From: Dendrocalamus latiflorus
Taxonomy: Eukaryota; Streptophyta; Magnoliopsida; Poales; Poaceae
Assembly: GCA_017311315.1 (NCBI GenBank)
Contig: CM029664.1
Location: forward strand, 42,972,640-43,036,639
Direction: 5' to 3'
Length of the DNA: 64,000 nt
Shown here one piece after another: positions 45,980-62,400 of this stretch. The notes beneath the pieces were generated by a model, which was given only the letters and a program-made list of their open reading frames with translations, made no database searches and had not been told where the DNA came from. Both the position numbers and the translations under genes were made by a program. Numbering within the stretch: the stretch's first letter is position 1; every line of letters starts with the position of its first letter.

Positions 45980-46838
45980 TCTTCATACAATAGATCAATT
46001 TCTTACAATCCTTATATTCTTGTCTCTTTTTGCATGAGTTCTTACCTTGGATTGTGTTGATTTAGCTCTTTTCATGCTCATTTTGTTCTTGTTGTGATTC
46101 ATAATGAGTTAAGAGGCATTAATAGGTCATTAAGATCAATCTTTACCCAACTAGATCACTTTATAGCAAGAATCAAGATCTTTCTCAATTTTAGATTTTT
46201 TTTTACAAAGATGTGTGATTTTTATGATTGTGACCTTTCTAGCCCAAACTTGTGACTAGATTATCTTGCTATGACATATGAGAGATGATCTAGAAAGTTT
46301 CATGACTTACATCCCCACTAGTAAGAAGTAATTTGGTTTTTAGGATTTGGTGTATTTTTGTGACCTGGAAAGCAATTCTTTCAAATTGGATGGAAGTCCA
46401 AGAATCTCATGTTTCTTGATGTGATTTGGTTTTTTACATCCTTATATCCATACCAATTTTGGTAGCATTTAGATAAATTTTAATCAAGTTTCTCAAATTT
46501 GATTTTTATTTCGAGAAATTTGCATTCTGGAATAGGGAAAACGGTCATACGATTCATACCAGCCTGACCATAGCGATAGTACCACAACGGTGGTATTAGC
46601 CCATTCTGAGCAGTAGTACCAAACTGGAGGTAGTATCAACATTGCAGTGATAGCCGGCTTTGCATCTTCTTGATCCTAGATCCCTTTGAATCTTGTTTAG
46701 AAGATGTAATCTAATCTTGATAACTCTCGAAGTCGTTAAGTGAAGATTTAGAATACTTAAGGAAAATCAAAAAAAAATCTGCAATCATTCGCCCCTTCGG
46801 ATTGCCAGCATCGGTTCGGTCCAACACTACGGAATGTT
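45980..46838 (+). other. Possible copia LTR remnant
   Basis: The 3' end, 'caatcattcgccccttcgg...tccaaca', resembles the end of the LTR at 23.5 kb. No internal domain follows and the left end is undefined. Confidence 0.35.
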
Positions 46839-46911
46839 TTTGTTACCACCATGCCTATCTTAATGAAGCAAATTGACCACTGAAATGTCAAAATATACAC
46901 CAAGCATTATA

Positions 46912-48355
<1,444 letters not shown>

Positions 48356-50343
48356 TCACATTAGGGTTGCACCAGGAAGAGAGGAGGTCGGGTCTGCTGT
48401 TTGCAATGCGGCAGGCGCAAAAGGAATTGGTGCCTGCTGTGGTTCGTTGATGAAGCCCAGAACTTCCAAAATCTGTCTGCACTCGCAAAAATCATTACAT
48501 AAGACATGTTAGAAATAAGAAAACAAAGAATGAGATAACTAACACTACTACTTTTTTTTGCAAAATATCATGTATTGACCCAAAACTGATCAGATACATG
48601 AACCCAATGAAACTGAGGGGATTAAAAAGCTAAAACAACTTATAGACCAGAATGAACAGGACACACTTCTAACAAAGCTGATTACCTTTTCTTGTTTAAA
48701 ACTGCACACAATATCAAGACGGAAGCACAATGCACAACTATACAACTAGAAGTAACAAAAATAAATTATCATAATTTTCATTGCAACTGTATGCTTGTGT
48801 GCTTAAACCACAGAAAAATGCCATGTCCATAAAAAGACATCACAAACCCAAAAAGAAAAGCTAGGAGATGACTTGCAAGAAGTCTAGACACTAAGAATAA
48901 AACTGAATTACAAAGGGACCAAATTCCAGTTGAAGCACAATTGAAGGTACCTGAGCGCTCTCCACAGCTATACAACATGACGTGCACACCCAACTCATTA
49001 ACTAACCTCTTTAGGAGTCCTAATTTATTATTAGCAACAACCCAACAGTTTGCTAGTGCAGTAATTTTATACAGCAGTGATAATAGAGAATGGATCAGTC
49101 TTTAGTGCACCTAACTGTAAGCTTTTCTGCTCAGCAGTCAAAAAGAGTACTACAAAAATTGAGTGAGTTGTTAAGACTAACAGAAATACCGGGAAAGTAC
49201 CTGGGCAAGGTGTTGTGCATGTTCCGCTGATTAACAAAAGAAGAGAGTGGAATCCGTAGATTGGGATACTTATTCAAGGCAACTTCAAGCTGTGGAGGAG
49301 GTAACTGCATGCAGCATTGTGTTGTCGTGTCAGTAAAATAGTATAATCTAGAATGTATATACAGGAATATATTCAGCAACATAACAGAGTAAGTACCTGT
49401 AACAAAACATCAAAAGAACGTGGCTGAGTCTGGTATGCCAATTTTAAGAACCCAACCCACAGCTTTGGCACTTTCCATATCTGCAGCAAGAGAAACAAAC
49501 TGAAGCTTACAAACTGCAAATAAAAAAAACTGCTGAAATGAATTTTCATCCCTAAATTTCTTCTCAAAACAAACTAGATAATAGTTCAAATTGTGTCAGT
49601 CGACAAAATTAGCACACTTAGGTGACTGATCATTAATCTGTTTAATATAACACAATTGAGCTATTAGGTTTCTACATTTCCTCATGATTATTGTATAAGA
49701 AGGCATGATTAATTTATAAATAAGAAAAGGAAACTACACCTATTAGGTCAGAACACTTAAGGGACATCCCTATTTTAAACTAGCTTGTTTACATTAGATA
49801 AGAAATGAATATAGTGATACAGATAACTATCTGAGGTTTTTATTGAAGCAAAAGAATACCATGATAGAATAGGGGCCCCCATTTGGTCAATCAATATCAG
49901 GCAAGAAAAATAAAACAAATCATGTAACTAATAGAAGAAATCCACAAACCTGCTTATTGACAAGCCTGGAGAGTATCCCCATGACAAAATCAACCTGAAG
50001 AAATAAACAATGAACAAATGAGTGAAAAACAATGTTCTTCAAACTTCCATGCTGTTTATCCCTAAAGATATTTATTTGGCAAATTAAAAAAAATGCAAAT
50101 TGGCAAGAAAGAGTTGTTTCTACTCTGTGTAACAAAACTACAGTCGTCTTTGTAAATATAGAGGGAAAAAGTTAGGTACAAATCTATACACCAATTGATA
50201 AGCAAGTGACCATTTAATACATGAGCATCACCATACCAAAGCTGGGAAAGCATCAAGTGCTTGGATAGCTGTTCTCATAAAAAGAACTGGAATTGGTACA
50301 TTGTCAACCTGCACAACAGTCCAATCAATTAAGCAAAACAAAG

Positions 50344-50442
<99 letters not shown>

Positions 50443-53400
50443 ACAATAACAGCGGCCATGTAACTACCAATTTATTCAGTGACTTCTCCAAAACTTGCTG
50501 AGTAAATACCGTGCGCTGCTCAAAGCAAGCTGTGCAAGCATCTGTGACCTGAAAATATTTTCATTTCCATCAGCAATTGACAAAACTTCATGACGACAAA
50601 TAAAATCTATACTGCACATTGTCACAGATGCATGCACATGTGTTGGGGTATAAAATCTAGACATCCACGTGACGTTCACAAAAAAATGTACTTTACTCAA
50701 GGACTGAATGACTTTGGAGTGCAAGTGCCACAACAAGGTAGTTGGAAGCCTTGTCTATTTGTGCACACTTACAATAAGGTTAAGCGATGTTGGAATATCA
50801 TGATATAGCATTAAAACAACCAATAGCAAATGGTATTACCTTCTTTAGGGGAACTTTATCCTTTTCAGGATTAATATCATGAATCGCAATCAGAACTTCA
50901 GCAGGGGTTAACGCTGGCCCAGTATGAGCAGATCCCTGTCAAAAGCAAAGTTAATTTAAAGCCAAGATTAACAAAACAATTTATGTCTTGCTAAAAAGTA
51001 GCTTAAAGAGTGCGTCCTTGGTAACAAATAACTGACATGGTTGTCTCAAGTTAACATAAATACAAAATCATGCCGAACAACACAACTATGATGTTAGCTT
51101 AACAGAAATTATTTAGCAAAAGCCATCACAGAAACATGAAGTTGTGAAATGAAAGCAATAACATATTCCCAGAATGAGTAGGACAAAAAATACTGATGCA
51201 GATCAGTATGAGTTTCATGCACCAATCAATTAAAAGGTGGGCAACCTACTCATACTTCAGCACTCCCCCATCATCTCTAGACTCGACCAGGCCTATGTTG
51301 TGGACTCAATATGGGCTGGGACTTGGTCCACCTCTGTGACCCTCCTGGTCTTACCAGTGGACCCTTCAACAACCATGATTATTATGGGCTTTAATATCAT
51401 GTCGAGTATCATGAACCCAGCCAGTTTATCCATATGCTTAAGCTGTTAGGGAAATATCCACAATTTACTCATAGTTCAACAATCAGAATTCAATTCACTC
51501 ATAGTTCAACCACTAATTTTCAAGACGGGCGAATAGGCCAATAGGTCTCCCACCTGCACCCCTAGCCAACCAGAACCTAGGAACAAGGGCGTTTGTGCCT
51601 ACCAGTTGGTATACCAGCTTAAACTTACCAGTCACCACTGGTACAATTATCACAAGCTAACCAGCAATGATAGCGCACATAATGGTATGAGTCCTACTAG
51701 GAAAAATAATGTGGAGCCTGTAAGGCAGAAACAATTTCGGTAAAGGATATTTTAAAACAAATTTCATTCCTTCCTGAACTCCAAAGATTACAAGTACCCT
51801 ACTTATTCAGTGCGAAAATAAATCAAGAGGCAAGACAACATGATAAGTTGATCTCATTATGTAAGAGCATTTGATACAACAAAAATCCTTCTGAACATTA
51901 AAATGTGATTCAGAGACCAATTGTGACCAGCTATAATGGTCTCAATATATTCCACAAATGGTACTCTGCCCAATCCATACTTTTATTAAACACCATCAGA
52001 TAATCCTGTGGAATTCTGCACAGAGAATGCAAACCCATTAATGGACTGTCGAATAAGCATGATAAAATTACCTGCAATATCCGAGCAAGTGCATCTTGGA
52101 ATCTGTCAGGAGGAAGATCAACTAGTCTTGGAAATATGGGCAGCACCTGAGACATACATACAAAATCTCATTTGTGATGAATAGATTATACACAAAAAAG
52201 GATCAACACAATATGTGACATATTCCGGGAAAAAAGAACACACCCAAATAGATTATTCATTATTGACAAATTTTCCAAATGATTTTGTAACATGTTTATT
52301 ACCAGCTGCAAAACAATGTTGCATTCTAGATTTATGTGTAACTCCAAAATAAATTCCCATTTATATCAAGGTACTTCAATGGTAAGATCAAGTAGATTAA
52401 GTGGTCGAAGTTGGTGCTCTGTAAATTACTCGTCTTAAGGTATGTAGACCTGCTAATGGGTTGGGTTGAAACGGGTTAAACGGGTTGGGTTTTAATTCGA
52501 GTTGGCTTTGGATGGGTGCGAACTGGAGCTAACAGATTGGGTCTGCAGTAAAAACAGGTTGGGTTGGGTTAGGTTGGTATGGGTTCAAGAATTTCGGGTT
52601 CAAATGGGTTCAACCCGTGGGTTTGCCTGGGTGGGATCCATGGCTTAGCTGGAGATAGGATTTGCCGCCTCCTAGCTACGGTTCATCACTGTTATGAATG
52701 TGGGTTGGTATTCCAATGGGCCAAAAGGCCAAATATATATATGAGAGACAATATGCAATGAACCCCATATACAATGTGATAATCCTGCAACCTCTACATG
52801 TCTAACACCCCCCCCCCAAAAAAACTCATGGTGGATCAGAGTTTGAAGAGGTAAAAACTGTCCTGAGCGCTTGTTTGTACCTTTCTCTCATTTTTCCCTT
52901 TTTTTTATCTTTTCCCCATATTTTTTTGAATTTCCTTCTTCTCCCTAATTTATCGTTGTTTTCTCTTAAATTTATAAAAATCATATGTCTTTCCTTTTTG
53001 TGATTTTTTCCCCACTTTTAAATTTTCTGCTTCCCCCCATTTGTCGTTATTTTTCTCCTTACTTTTGCCCCCTTTTTCTTTTTTCTTTTCCCATTTTCTA
53101 ATTTTTCCTTTTGGGGGGGGGGGGGGGTCTGATTTATTTCTATTATTTTCGTCGGTTTTATTTTTTTATATTTCGGGATTTTTCTTATTTTCTGAAAATT
53201 CTAGTGGACCACTGGCCTGTTGGCTGCTTCACCTAGGCCCATATAGTTTCGGGTTGGGTGGAAGTTTTGTGTGGGTTGGGTTCTGAGAGCTAGGCATGTT
53301 CTTTTTGGCTGCAGCTTGTAGCTTTTAGGCTGTTTGTACGAGAGATTACAGAGTAACAGAAACTCACGTGCGGTTTTTGCCGATATAAATGAAGTCAGTA

Positions 53401-56400
53401 AAGTATATACTACAATTAACTAGTAGACTCTATCTTGAAAAAATACTTCATTTAAAACCTAGTTACTGTAGAAAAGCCGAAAAGCAGCTTTTAAAAACTA
53501 AAAAGAACATGGCCATTATTTGGGTAAGGTGGGGTTGGGTTCATGCTTATTAAGGCGTCGCTTAGGCGACAAGCGTCGCCTAAGCGGTAAGGCGGCTCGG
53601 GGGTTCAAGGCGTCGCCCCCGCCTTGCCGTTCGTCCGCCTTAGGTCTAAGTGACCCGAGCGAAACCAGAGAGAGAGCGGGTAGCTGGGCAGGAAGAAGGC
53701 AAGAAGAAAGCGGCGGAAGAGATGGGCTAGGTTTACCTCTTGTCATCGCGCCGCCTTCGCATCCAGGGCGCCGTCGAGCCGCCTCCGCCTTCAGGGCGCC
53801 GTCGAGCCGCCGACGCCGCCGTTCACCCTCCACCTTGCCGGATCTGGGAGTGAGGGAGGCGGCGGCTGGGAGTGAGGGAGGCGACGGAGTGACGGAGGCG
53901 GCGACTGGGAGCGAGGGAGGAGGGACGGAGGACTGGGAGCGAGGGAGGAGGGAGGGAGGCGGCGACTGCGAGTGAGGAGTGAGGGCGGCGGCGGCGAGTG
54001 AGGGAGGAGTGAGGGTGGCGGCGGCGATTGCGAGGGAGGAGTGAGGGTGGCGGCGGCGACTCGAGTGAGGGAGGAGTTAGGGTTAGGTGGGATGCTGTGT
54101 TTATACGGTGGATCCAAACACTTGAGTCCCCAAAGATTTATGAAATTACAATTAGGTCCTTTTAAGTCCTTTATCTCTTTAGATTTCTTCTGATTTAGTC
54201 CTCAGAACTCCGTTTTCTTCGCCTTATGATATGTTTATAAGGCGTCGCCTCGCCTCACGCCTTACCGCTTAAAAGGTGTGAGGGGGGTGGGTCGCCTTAC
54301 CTCGCCTTACCGCCTTAATAACCTTGGTTGGGTTTCCCTCATTTTCTTGTGTTGGGGTGGGTTTGGGTTGGATTCTCACCCATTAGCAGCATTGGTGTGA
54401 TAATATTTAAATTATGCATGAAGTGCATACTGCATACCTACTGACCATGACCACAGCAACTAATCATTATCTCAGCAATACAGCAACTTACTTGGACAGA
54501 TTATAATAACTAAGAAAACATAGTTTGAGTATCTAGAAGCTAATAATGAGAGGATTCCGTAACCTAAAATCAAGACACACAAGAACACACCAGGTATAAC
54601 TGTTTCAAGTCCCTTAAAATATTTTTACTCACAAAGAAAAATGTCTTAAAAATAGAATTAAAAAGCGAGCTATCATTCGACAAGGAGACACTGCACACCA
54701 CATGATCTGGATTAGTTGTCCAGGCCACCAGCCAATTTCCAAGAGTACCACACAATCTTGATTGAGCAACTACAAATCCACAATCACCCGCCAAATTGCA
54801 ATTGCAGCTGCCTCACGAATTAGCTGATTGCCTGGACAACCCGATCCAGATTGTGCAGGGTGTACATGCCCTTGCAAATATTATCATGGCAAGGAAAGCA
54901 TTTCTATTCCTCAGCTAACAAAGAACTAGACAATCAGCGTATACATAAAAAATAATCGAAACCAATACCTCTTCCTTCGGAAATGAAGATAACAATGGAA
55001 TGAGAATAGATGCATCCTGGCAGAGAAAATAACAAGAATCAGCAAACAAGGTAAGTAAACAATACTACCAAAAGGGAATGAACAATAGACTTGCAGTAGT
55101 ACACAATGTAAGCAGAAAGTATCCAAACCTTCAGCTTGGTCTCATATAGATGTTTAACAGCTGCAACTAGGTCGGCTGAAGGATTTGATTCTTGGGTCAG
55201 TGTTTGCAGTATCTTTAAAAGGAGAAAAGAAGCCATAAGCATAACGAACTTCTATGTTTCGCAATAATGTACAGAGAGAAATCAGAGATAAATTATAATA
55301 CCGAAGTAACAAGTTCTTCACTGCCTTCAGGTGGATCACTAATAATGTCCAGCATCGCAGAACATGAGGATCCCCGATTTCTTACAAGGATGGGTACATG
55401 CCAATGGATACACTGCACAATTTTGCACCACAATGTACAGCCAGTAATTGTCTTCAGTAGTCAATATTTAAAAACATTAGAATTAGCACCATGCAAGTTA
55501 AAAGTAGCACCTGCTTGACAACTTTTGGAGACCTTCCGTAAACATTGAACAGATGTTGAAGAAGAGTGGGCCTCTGGAAGAAAGGAAAATGGTTTTACTA
55601 CCTCTAAGGAAAAAAAAGGATACAAAAAGAGCACGACACTATGTTCATCTGGATACCTTTGTGCAAAGTGCAAAGAACAATGAAGTATGGCGTTTGGCCT
55701 CGGATACAGATACTGCCGATTGTTTAGGTGAAACCAAAGAGGTCATGGTAGGCCCACTTTCAGAAGGTCCAGCATCTGAACCACTAACTGAAGTTTCCTG
55801 ACTGCCTACCTCAAACTGCTTTCATAAAAACCATCTCTCAGTCCGATATTCAACCAAAATGCAGTATGTATCTTAAATAATATAAGACATTTTATCGTTC
55901 TATGAAGAAGATTAGGGGGTTGTTTGGACAGCTGCCAAACATTGCTACACGTACTTTTGACAAAGTGTTGAAAAGGCACACATTTTGTGGTGACCAAATC
56001 GGTCACCACAAATTAGGCAAAGTTGGGAAAGAATGTGTCTATGACAAGTAGTGCAAGGCACTAAGGAAATGTGGAAAGCCGGAACTGTGGTCGTGAACTA
56101 AACGGTGGCCTACAAATTCAAAGTTACGTAACTTGGGTGTTGCAAAGAACCAAACAACGCCTAGGACATTTGATCTTTGATCTTTCCCTATATCATTGAG
56201 GAGAGGTTGTGACTGCAGTACAGAAATTGTAAGAAGAGTTGCAAATATTTAGGTTAACTCCACCCAATTGCATATTGGTGCAAAAAGTCAATTAAGCCAC
56301 TAACTATCCTGACTGGCAATCCACCTACAGTAAACATATGATACAAAACCAATCAATTCAGGGCCCCGCATCCAAGCAACAAGCTCAAAGCCTCATCAAA

Positions 56401-59400
56401 TAGTACAAGTGTCCTTTCATTCAAGTACGATTATGTCACCTGAACCTTAAACTAAGAGCTACCAGATCTACATTGTTTCTCTTTGATAGCTGGTCAGAAT
56501 TTCAGAAAGATTAAAAAATACAAAACATGCAAGTGCCTGTAACATGAGAGCCAAAACGTTTGATTTTTCCCCTTTTGTGAGGATGACAAAAAAAGAAACA
56601 TATTTAGAAAACAGGCTCTCAAAGCACATCCTGATAGGGACATAATGGTTGAGCCTAGGGATGCAAAAGGATCAAATATGAATCGAATATCAGTCAAACC
56701 ATACATGCATCCATATTTTTAAGTCGAATTTGTATATTCTCTTGACTCAAATACGAATTCGAATCGAACTTCAGCACAATTCAGGTTAGAATCAGGAATC
56801 CGCATAATTTGTACATTAGCTAGATAATAATGATAAAATATTCTCACATGGAACAAAATGAATAGTGGCAATAAGTTAAGCTCAAGGAACGTGACTTGAC
56901 ACTAAATGAGAAAAGGTGTAAATAATTACACATGCTGATGCTACAACAAAATATTTATGTTGCTTTCTTAAATTAGAGTTCAAATACAGATAATACAACA
57001 ATTTTTTTATGGAAAAATCTAAGGCATATGCACATCCATGTTTGTTAACAAAAACTATTATTCAGATGGGAGAATCCAAAATACTAAACCATTCTCCTGC
57101 TATGAATTCAGTAATCGAATAATTATGATAATCCGCATCTGTTTTTCACACCTAGTTGAGCATGAGTGCATTATAAAGTGCCTAACCATAACAAGGATCA
57201 AAATCATCAAGAATTACCTCAGCTATGGATTCTTTTGAGGTTGTGAAGTTAACATCCATCTCCACACCATCCTTATTAGCAACTGCCAAAAGACTGTCGG
57301 TGGCAAACTGCTCGACTTTGTCTGATGCATATGTTAGATCACAGAGTTTTTTTGCAACCTAACAAATACACATGTATCAGCATTACATACCCAGTATTAT
57401 ATCAAATCAACAAAGTAAGAAATGATAAGGCAATGCTGCTCCATACCAATCTAACCGCCTTTCCCCTGACTTCGTCTTGAGTGTGAATGGCACACTGCAA
57501 ATTCATAAAGGATAAGTGAGGAATAGCACACAAATGATAAATAGTGTAGTGCCAGCTGCATAAAAAATCCTATAATTGTTGTCAACTCACATTAATATTG
57601 CTGTGAATTGAAAAATATACTAGTACAATATAAGCCACAAATACTGCATGTTTGATATTGGGGTAAATGGGCTATTTGTACTGAAATAAAGACAAAATAA
57701 CTAACTCAAGACTGAAATGCTTGAAGTCAATGGATAGCAGAAGCTCTTTTAACTCAAATTATCTTCATTATATTAGAATTTAGAGAAAATGTAAAAATAA
57801 TAATATCAATCAAAATGATTTATACTATTCTACCAGTTGAAAAAGAAACATTGCAAACCTTTAGAACAATATCCAAGCAAGCTTGTCGAAGTGGAGGCCG
57901 CCCTAAAATAAGACTCCATACAGTTCCCAAGCCTTGGGTGACACGATCACCATCACTGTCCTTCGTTTGGTGGCTGTTGCCTTGTGACATGCAAAGACCC
58001 TCCAGTAATCTAAACAGAGACTCAGGCAAATATGGTGCATCACACAGAAGTTTGCTGAAAGCCTTGTCTGAAGCAGGTAGCGAATCAATCAAAGAACTTG
58101 CCTGAGTGCAAAAGAAATGATAAAATATTTAAAACCTAAGTTCAACCTTCAGCTAGAAGACAAAATGATATCTGAATACGATGTGCTTGCTTACAAGTGA
58201 TATAAAGAACTTCTCGTAATGTTTAGAAGTTGATGTAGAGTTTTCTGGCGAATCAGCAGAGCTGGCACTCTGCAGCTGATACAACACATTCATTGCCAGT
58301 TCGTGCCCCTAGGAAAACAAATGTTCAGAAGTGAGAATCTTGCAAAAACTACTCGACACCTAATATGCAGTGCCATGGAAATTATAGCTGGAAATAAGAC
58401 AAGCCGAGCAAGCTTAGCCAGCTCAAACACAGCTCAATTCATATTTGAGATCAGCTGTCTTGTGTACAAGCTTCGTTTACCAGCACAAGCTCAGCCTGAA
58501 GGAAGCTTGAATTAGCTCAAGCTCAGCACAAAGCACAAATGGGCTCAACAACCATATGCAAGTCCTGGAAACTCAAGATCACTTATACAATCAAAACCTA
58601 GACACAACAATTGTCTACGTATATGGAAGCTCGAATGGGATAGAATGAGAAAGAATGAGATTGGCTTGGACAGTCTTGAATTATGCACATGCGAGCCTAT
58701 TCAAGCAAATTCAAGAGCAACATGAAATAGATTTCAAGCTTCATGTTATGATCAGGATCGGCTTGTTATGAAATTCAGATTTAAGCCAAGTTCAGTCCAA
58801 GCAAAAAATCCGAGCTGATCCCAGTTCTGATGCCTGAACTTACATCTGACGAAATAATATGATATAAATTCATATTACAATCCAAGAAAATTCATAACTA
58901 GTATCACAATTTAGATCCTAAACTTAGCCACATACTATTTTTTTTCTCCTAGATTTTTACCTATTAAATTCCGTTGATTGAACAGGTGGATGTTATCTCT
59001 TATCTGCTCCACTTACACCGCTGAAGGAACACAAAACAAAGATAAACATAGTGCACTATCAGTAAAGTACCTTCTGATTATGATAATGAAAGATAATGTG
59101 CCTCTGAATCAAATCCATAATGTTATCATCAGCAGCACTCTGTAAAGTTACAGATGATGAAAAGAAACTGGTATGAGAACAAGCATATAGTGTAGCAACA
59201 TTCACGGAAGTATTTCTCGATGAACCTAGCAAACTCAGAGATAAAAAGTAGCATGCATTTAGCTTATAGAAAAGGAATATAGGGAAAATATGTAGACTAT
59301 AAAGATTACAATACCAAAAGACTACCTGAACAATCAAATGGGCAAGCAAGGAAAATCTTGCACTAAGGTTATTTTTATTGTAATCATCAATTATCCGCCT

Positions 59401-62400
59401 AACGGCTAACTTGTGCAATGAGATTTTCTCGTTGTCACTTAATTCCAAATGAAATGGAAGAACTGGCAAGTCATGATTAGTATCCTCCGGTGTCGATATC
59501 TTGGAAACTGGTGAAAAAGGATCAACCTCCAAATCCACACTATCAGATTCGTTGTTTGAAATAACTTCTGGAGACAAAGGATTGATCATCTTTTCGTCAA
59601 CATCAAAAGAATGAAATCTGACATCCACTGGTGCCTGCACTTCAAAATTGGGCTCTGGTTCTGTGGCATCATCCAAAAACTCTCCTTTGGCAATTGTTTG
59701 ATTGGGCTGAGAGGATGCATGTTGTTCATCTTCATTTTTAGGTATGTCTCCTGAATAGTTTTCAAGCTTCACGGAAACAGGACAAGGTATATTTGACAAA
59801 TTATTCGTCTGATGCACACCGGTGGTGTCCACCTTCACCTGTATGGAACTAGTAGCAGCAGGTGCAACTGTCCGCCGTGGATCAAGGCGACGAGGATCCT
59901 GCAACAATTGACATTTTCACAATAGGCACTTCTGTTGACTTCATAAAATGAGAAGTAAAAATAGTTCATACTCTTCTTGGGTCACGCTTAGAATCATGAA
60001 AACCAGGCATAGAAAGTGCATCAGATGGTGAAATGCTAACTTCATCCGCAGGCGGTGCTAATTGTGGAGTGAAGGGCAAAGAGGAGTTGGCTGGCAAGTT
60101 TTCTGTTGGAAGACTGGAGGAAGATTGAAAATTTGGTTGCTGACCACTATTTTTTGTAGCTAGTGGAAACGGACCTTTAGGTAGATGTTTCATTGTTTCT
60201 ATTACAATGTCAGCCAAGACATCTGCCTCTACCGTTGAGATGAGAATACCAAGGGATTCAGCTCCTTTTTCCCCTTCAGCAAGTAAAGCACCTATCATTT
60301 CAATCATCTTCTCAACAGGTGACACATCACTACTCAAGAGAGCTGGATCAGAGGAGTGACCCACATTGGCATCATTATCAACCTGCATATCAGAATAATC
60401 AGATGTTTCCTGAACTGGCGGGTTTGAAGCTGCAGAGGTATCAAATCTTGCTCTCTTAGCTGTGCCATCAGTCATAGCAAGAGCATCACTTGATCTGGCA
60501 GCTGGATTCTTCCAATTAACATCTCCATAAGGCATCTCCCATGTAGGAGGCTCATCCTGTGAATAAGAAAACACCTTAAAATTCCTCAAAAAGAAACATA
60601 TATAAACAGTTTTTCAAGGAAGAAAAATTTTGGAAAATACATGCCAAATCCATTGGTGCTACATTGTATAAGCATGCAGTAATATACCTTAGTAGCACGA
60701 GAAGCACGCTCTATATTTCTAGACATCTTCTCTGCCTGCCTAATAATCTGTTCTGTTGCTTCACCAGGGCTCAGAGCTCGAAGCTGCCTTACCAATATGT
60801 CCTTGGCCTGTCCAGAGAAGAATGGCTACAATTAACTTGAGAAGTAGCATAGAACATTCAAAACCAAATTCAGGTACACGAATGCAATTAAGTCCAGCAA
60901 ATAACATTTTAGAAAGCAGTAGAAGGCTAGAGGCTACAGAGATATGTACAAATCCTAAACAAATATGAGACGTAATTATGGAAAACAATGGCATAAAAAA
61001 CTGATGTAGGAATCCTCAAAAGAAACCAAGACAGTTCTAAGAAGACAGCTAATAAAATCCAGTTCATATAGTTATCGACAAACACAACAAAGAGGAGCAA
61101 CACAAGCTACGTATGGGCGTATCATAAGGTCCAGCAAGCGCTAACCAAACTTTCTTTTAAAGCTCACACAGCTCACAAATGGGAGAACCTCCCTTGTGAG
61201 GATTTTTAGAGATAAAAGCAGATACAGCTCAAAGATTTTAATGACAAAGATACACGAGCTGCACTGTGTCCTCACTTAGCATTACTTGATGACGCGTGAC
61301 CTCATTGCATGAGATGGGCTGCCATGAAGACAACCGCACATCCATTTTCAGGAGCGATAATTACAATCTATACCACTCACTGGTTTCATCACAATCATTA
61401 ATCAAGTGGCCATTATTTCACGTACAACCACCTTGCAAGTCAACTAGGTTAGGTTTTGTCACAATCAACCATAAGAACGGTTTTAGAATATCTTAGCTGT
61501 ATCAAATGGCTTTAGGTATGAAGTGAGCTCGTTTTTAATTGAATAGTTTAACAAAGGTACCGGCACTAGAATCTCCAAGTACAGCATGTAACAATGACAG
61601 GCTCAAAGAACAAATGAAATGGGAGATCATGAAAAAATGAAATATACAACCACCGTAAAGTATTTATGCAGTTTGGACTTCAAGAAATGTTAGAAAGAAG
61701 GCATAGTGCTAAATATAAGGTGAGCTCACCTCAATCATTGCCTGGCAAGGAGTCCGTAGAAACACTAAAAACGCTGTTTTCAGGGAATACCGCAGGCTTG
61801 CAGAATGAACTCCTTTTGCAGTCTCCAAACTAAGGTCGAAACCAAGCAACACTTGCAGCACGCGGTCGTAGTAAACCGGCCTATTCTTTGCAATAGCTGC
61901 AAGACTGACAAGTGACGAACAGCTTATATTTCCGAAAATAACAAATACAGCTTAAACGGTTATACACATTTACGAGGTAAACAACAAAAATTGAAATGAA
62001 AAAGACGTCCCATCCAACATCACAAAAAAATTTTGAATAGGCAGACGGAGCACATGGATATCGGTGTAGTCTCAAAGCTTTACTTACAGATGAAACTCTC
62101 TAAGCTTCACAGTTATACTTCCATCTACACACATTGTTGCCAAAACAAATAAACTTAACAAACACAAAGGCCTATATAAGTGGCCAAAGTAGTCACTTCA
62201 CAAAGTACCTATACTATGGAAGTATGGGGTGAAAAGAGTAGGATACCAGTGAAGCGGCTAAACCATCTGAACTATGACAATATACTTACATATTCAGCAT
62301 TCAGGATAAACACGTGGATAGGTAGGAAAAAAATGAGAAATGGATGGCATGCATTAAATAAACCAAATAAGTAAACAGTAATTTAGAGATAGCACAAATA

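Larger units (their letters stand above)
52446..54391. mobile_element. Outer transposon of a nested cluster in a 2.8-kb symplekin intron
   Basis: The ends are 'acctgctaatgggttggg' and, inverted, 'tgctgctaatgggtgaga'. 'gggttgggtt' repeats lie inside both ends. It is interrupted by the MITE at 53293 and the taaggcg element at 53546. No transposase is present. Confidence 0.55.

Noticed and set aside
50228..50501. ORFs over (AT)n near 50.4 kb
   Set aside because: The same artefact; only the part overlapping symplekin exon 50237-50308 is real coding sequence.
53516..54117. ORFs of 105-151 codons on both strands
   Set aside because: Low-complexity gagggaggcggcg repeats inside a non-autonomous element located in a symplekin intron.
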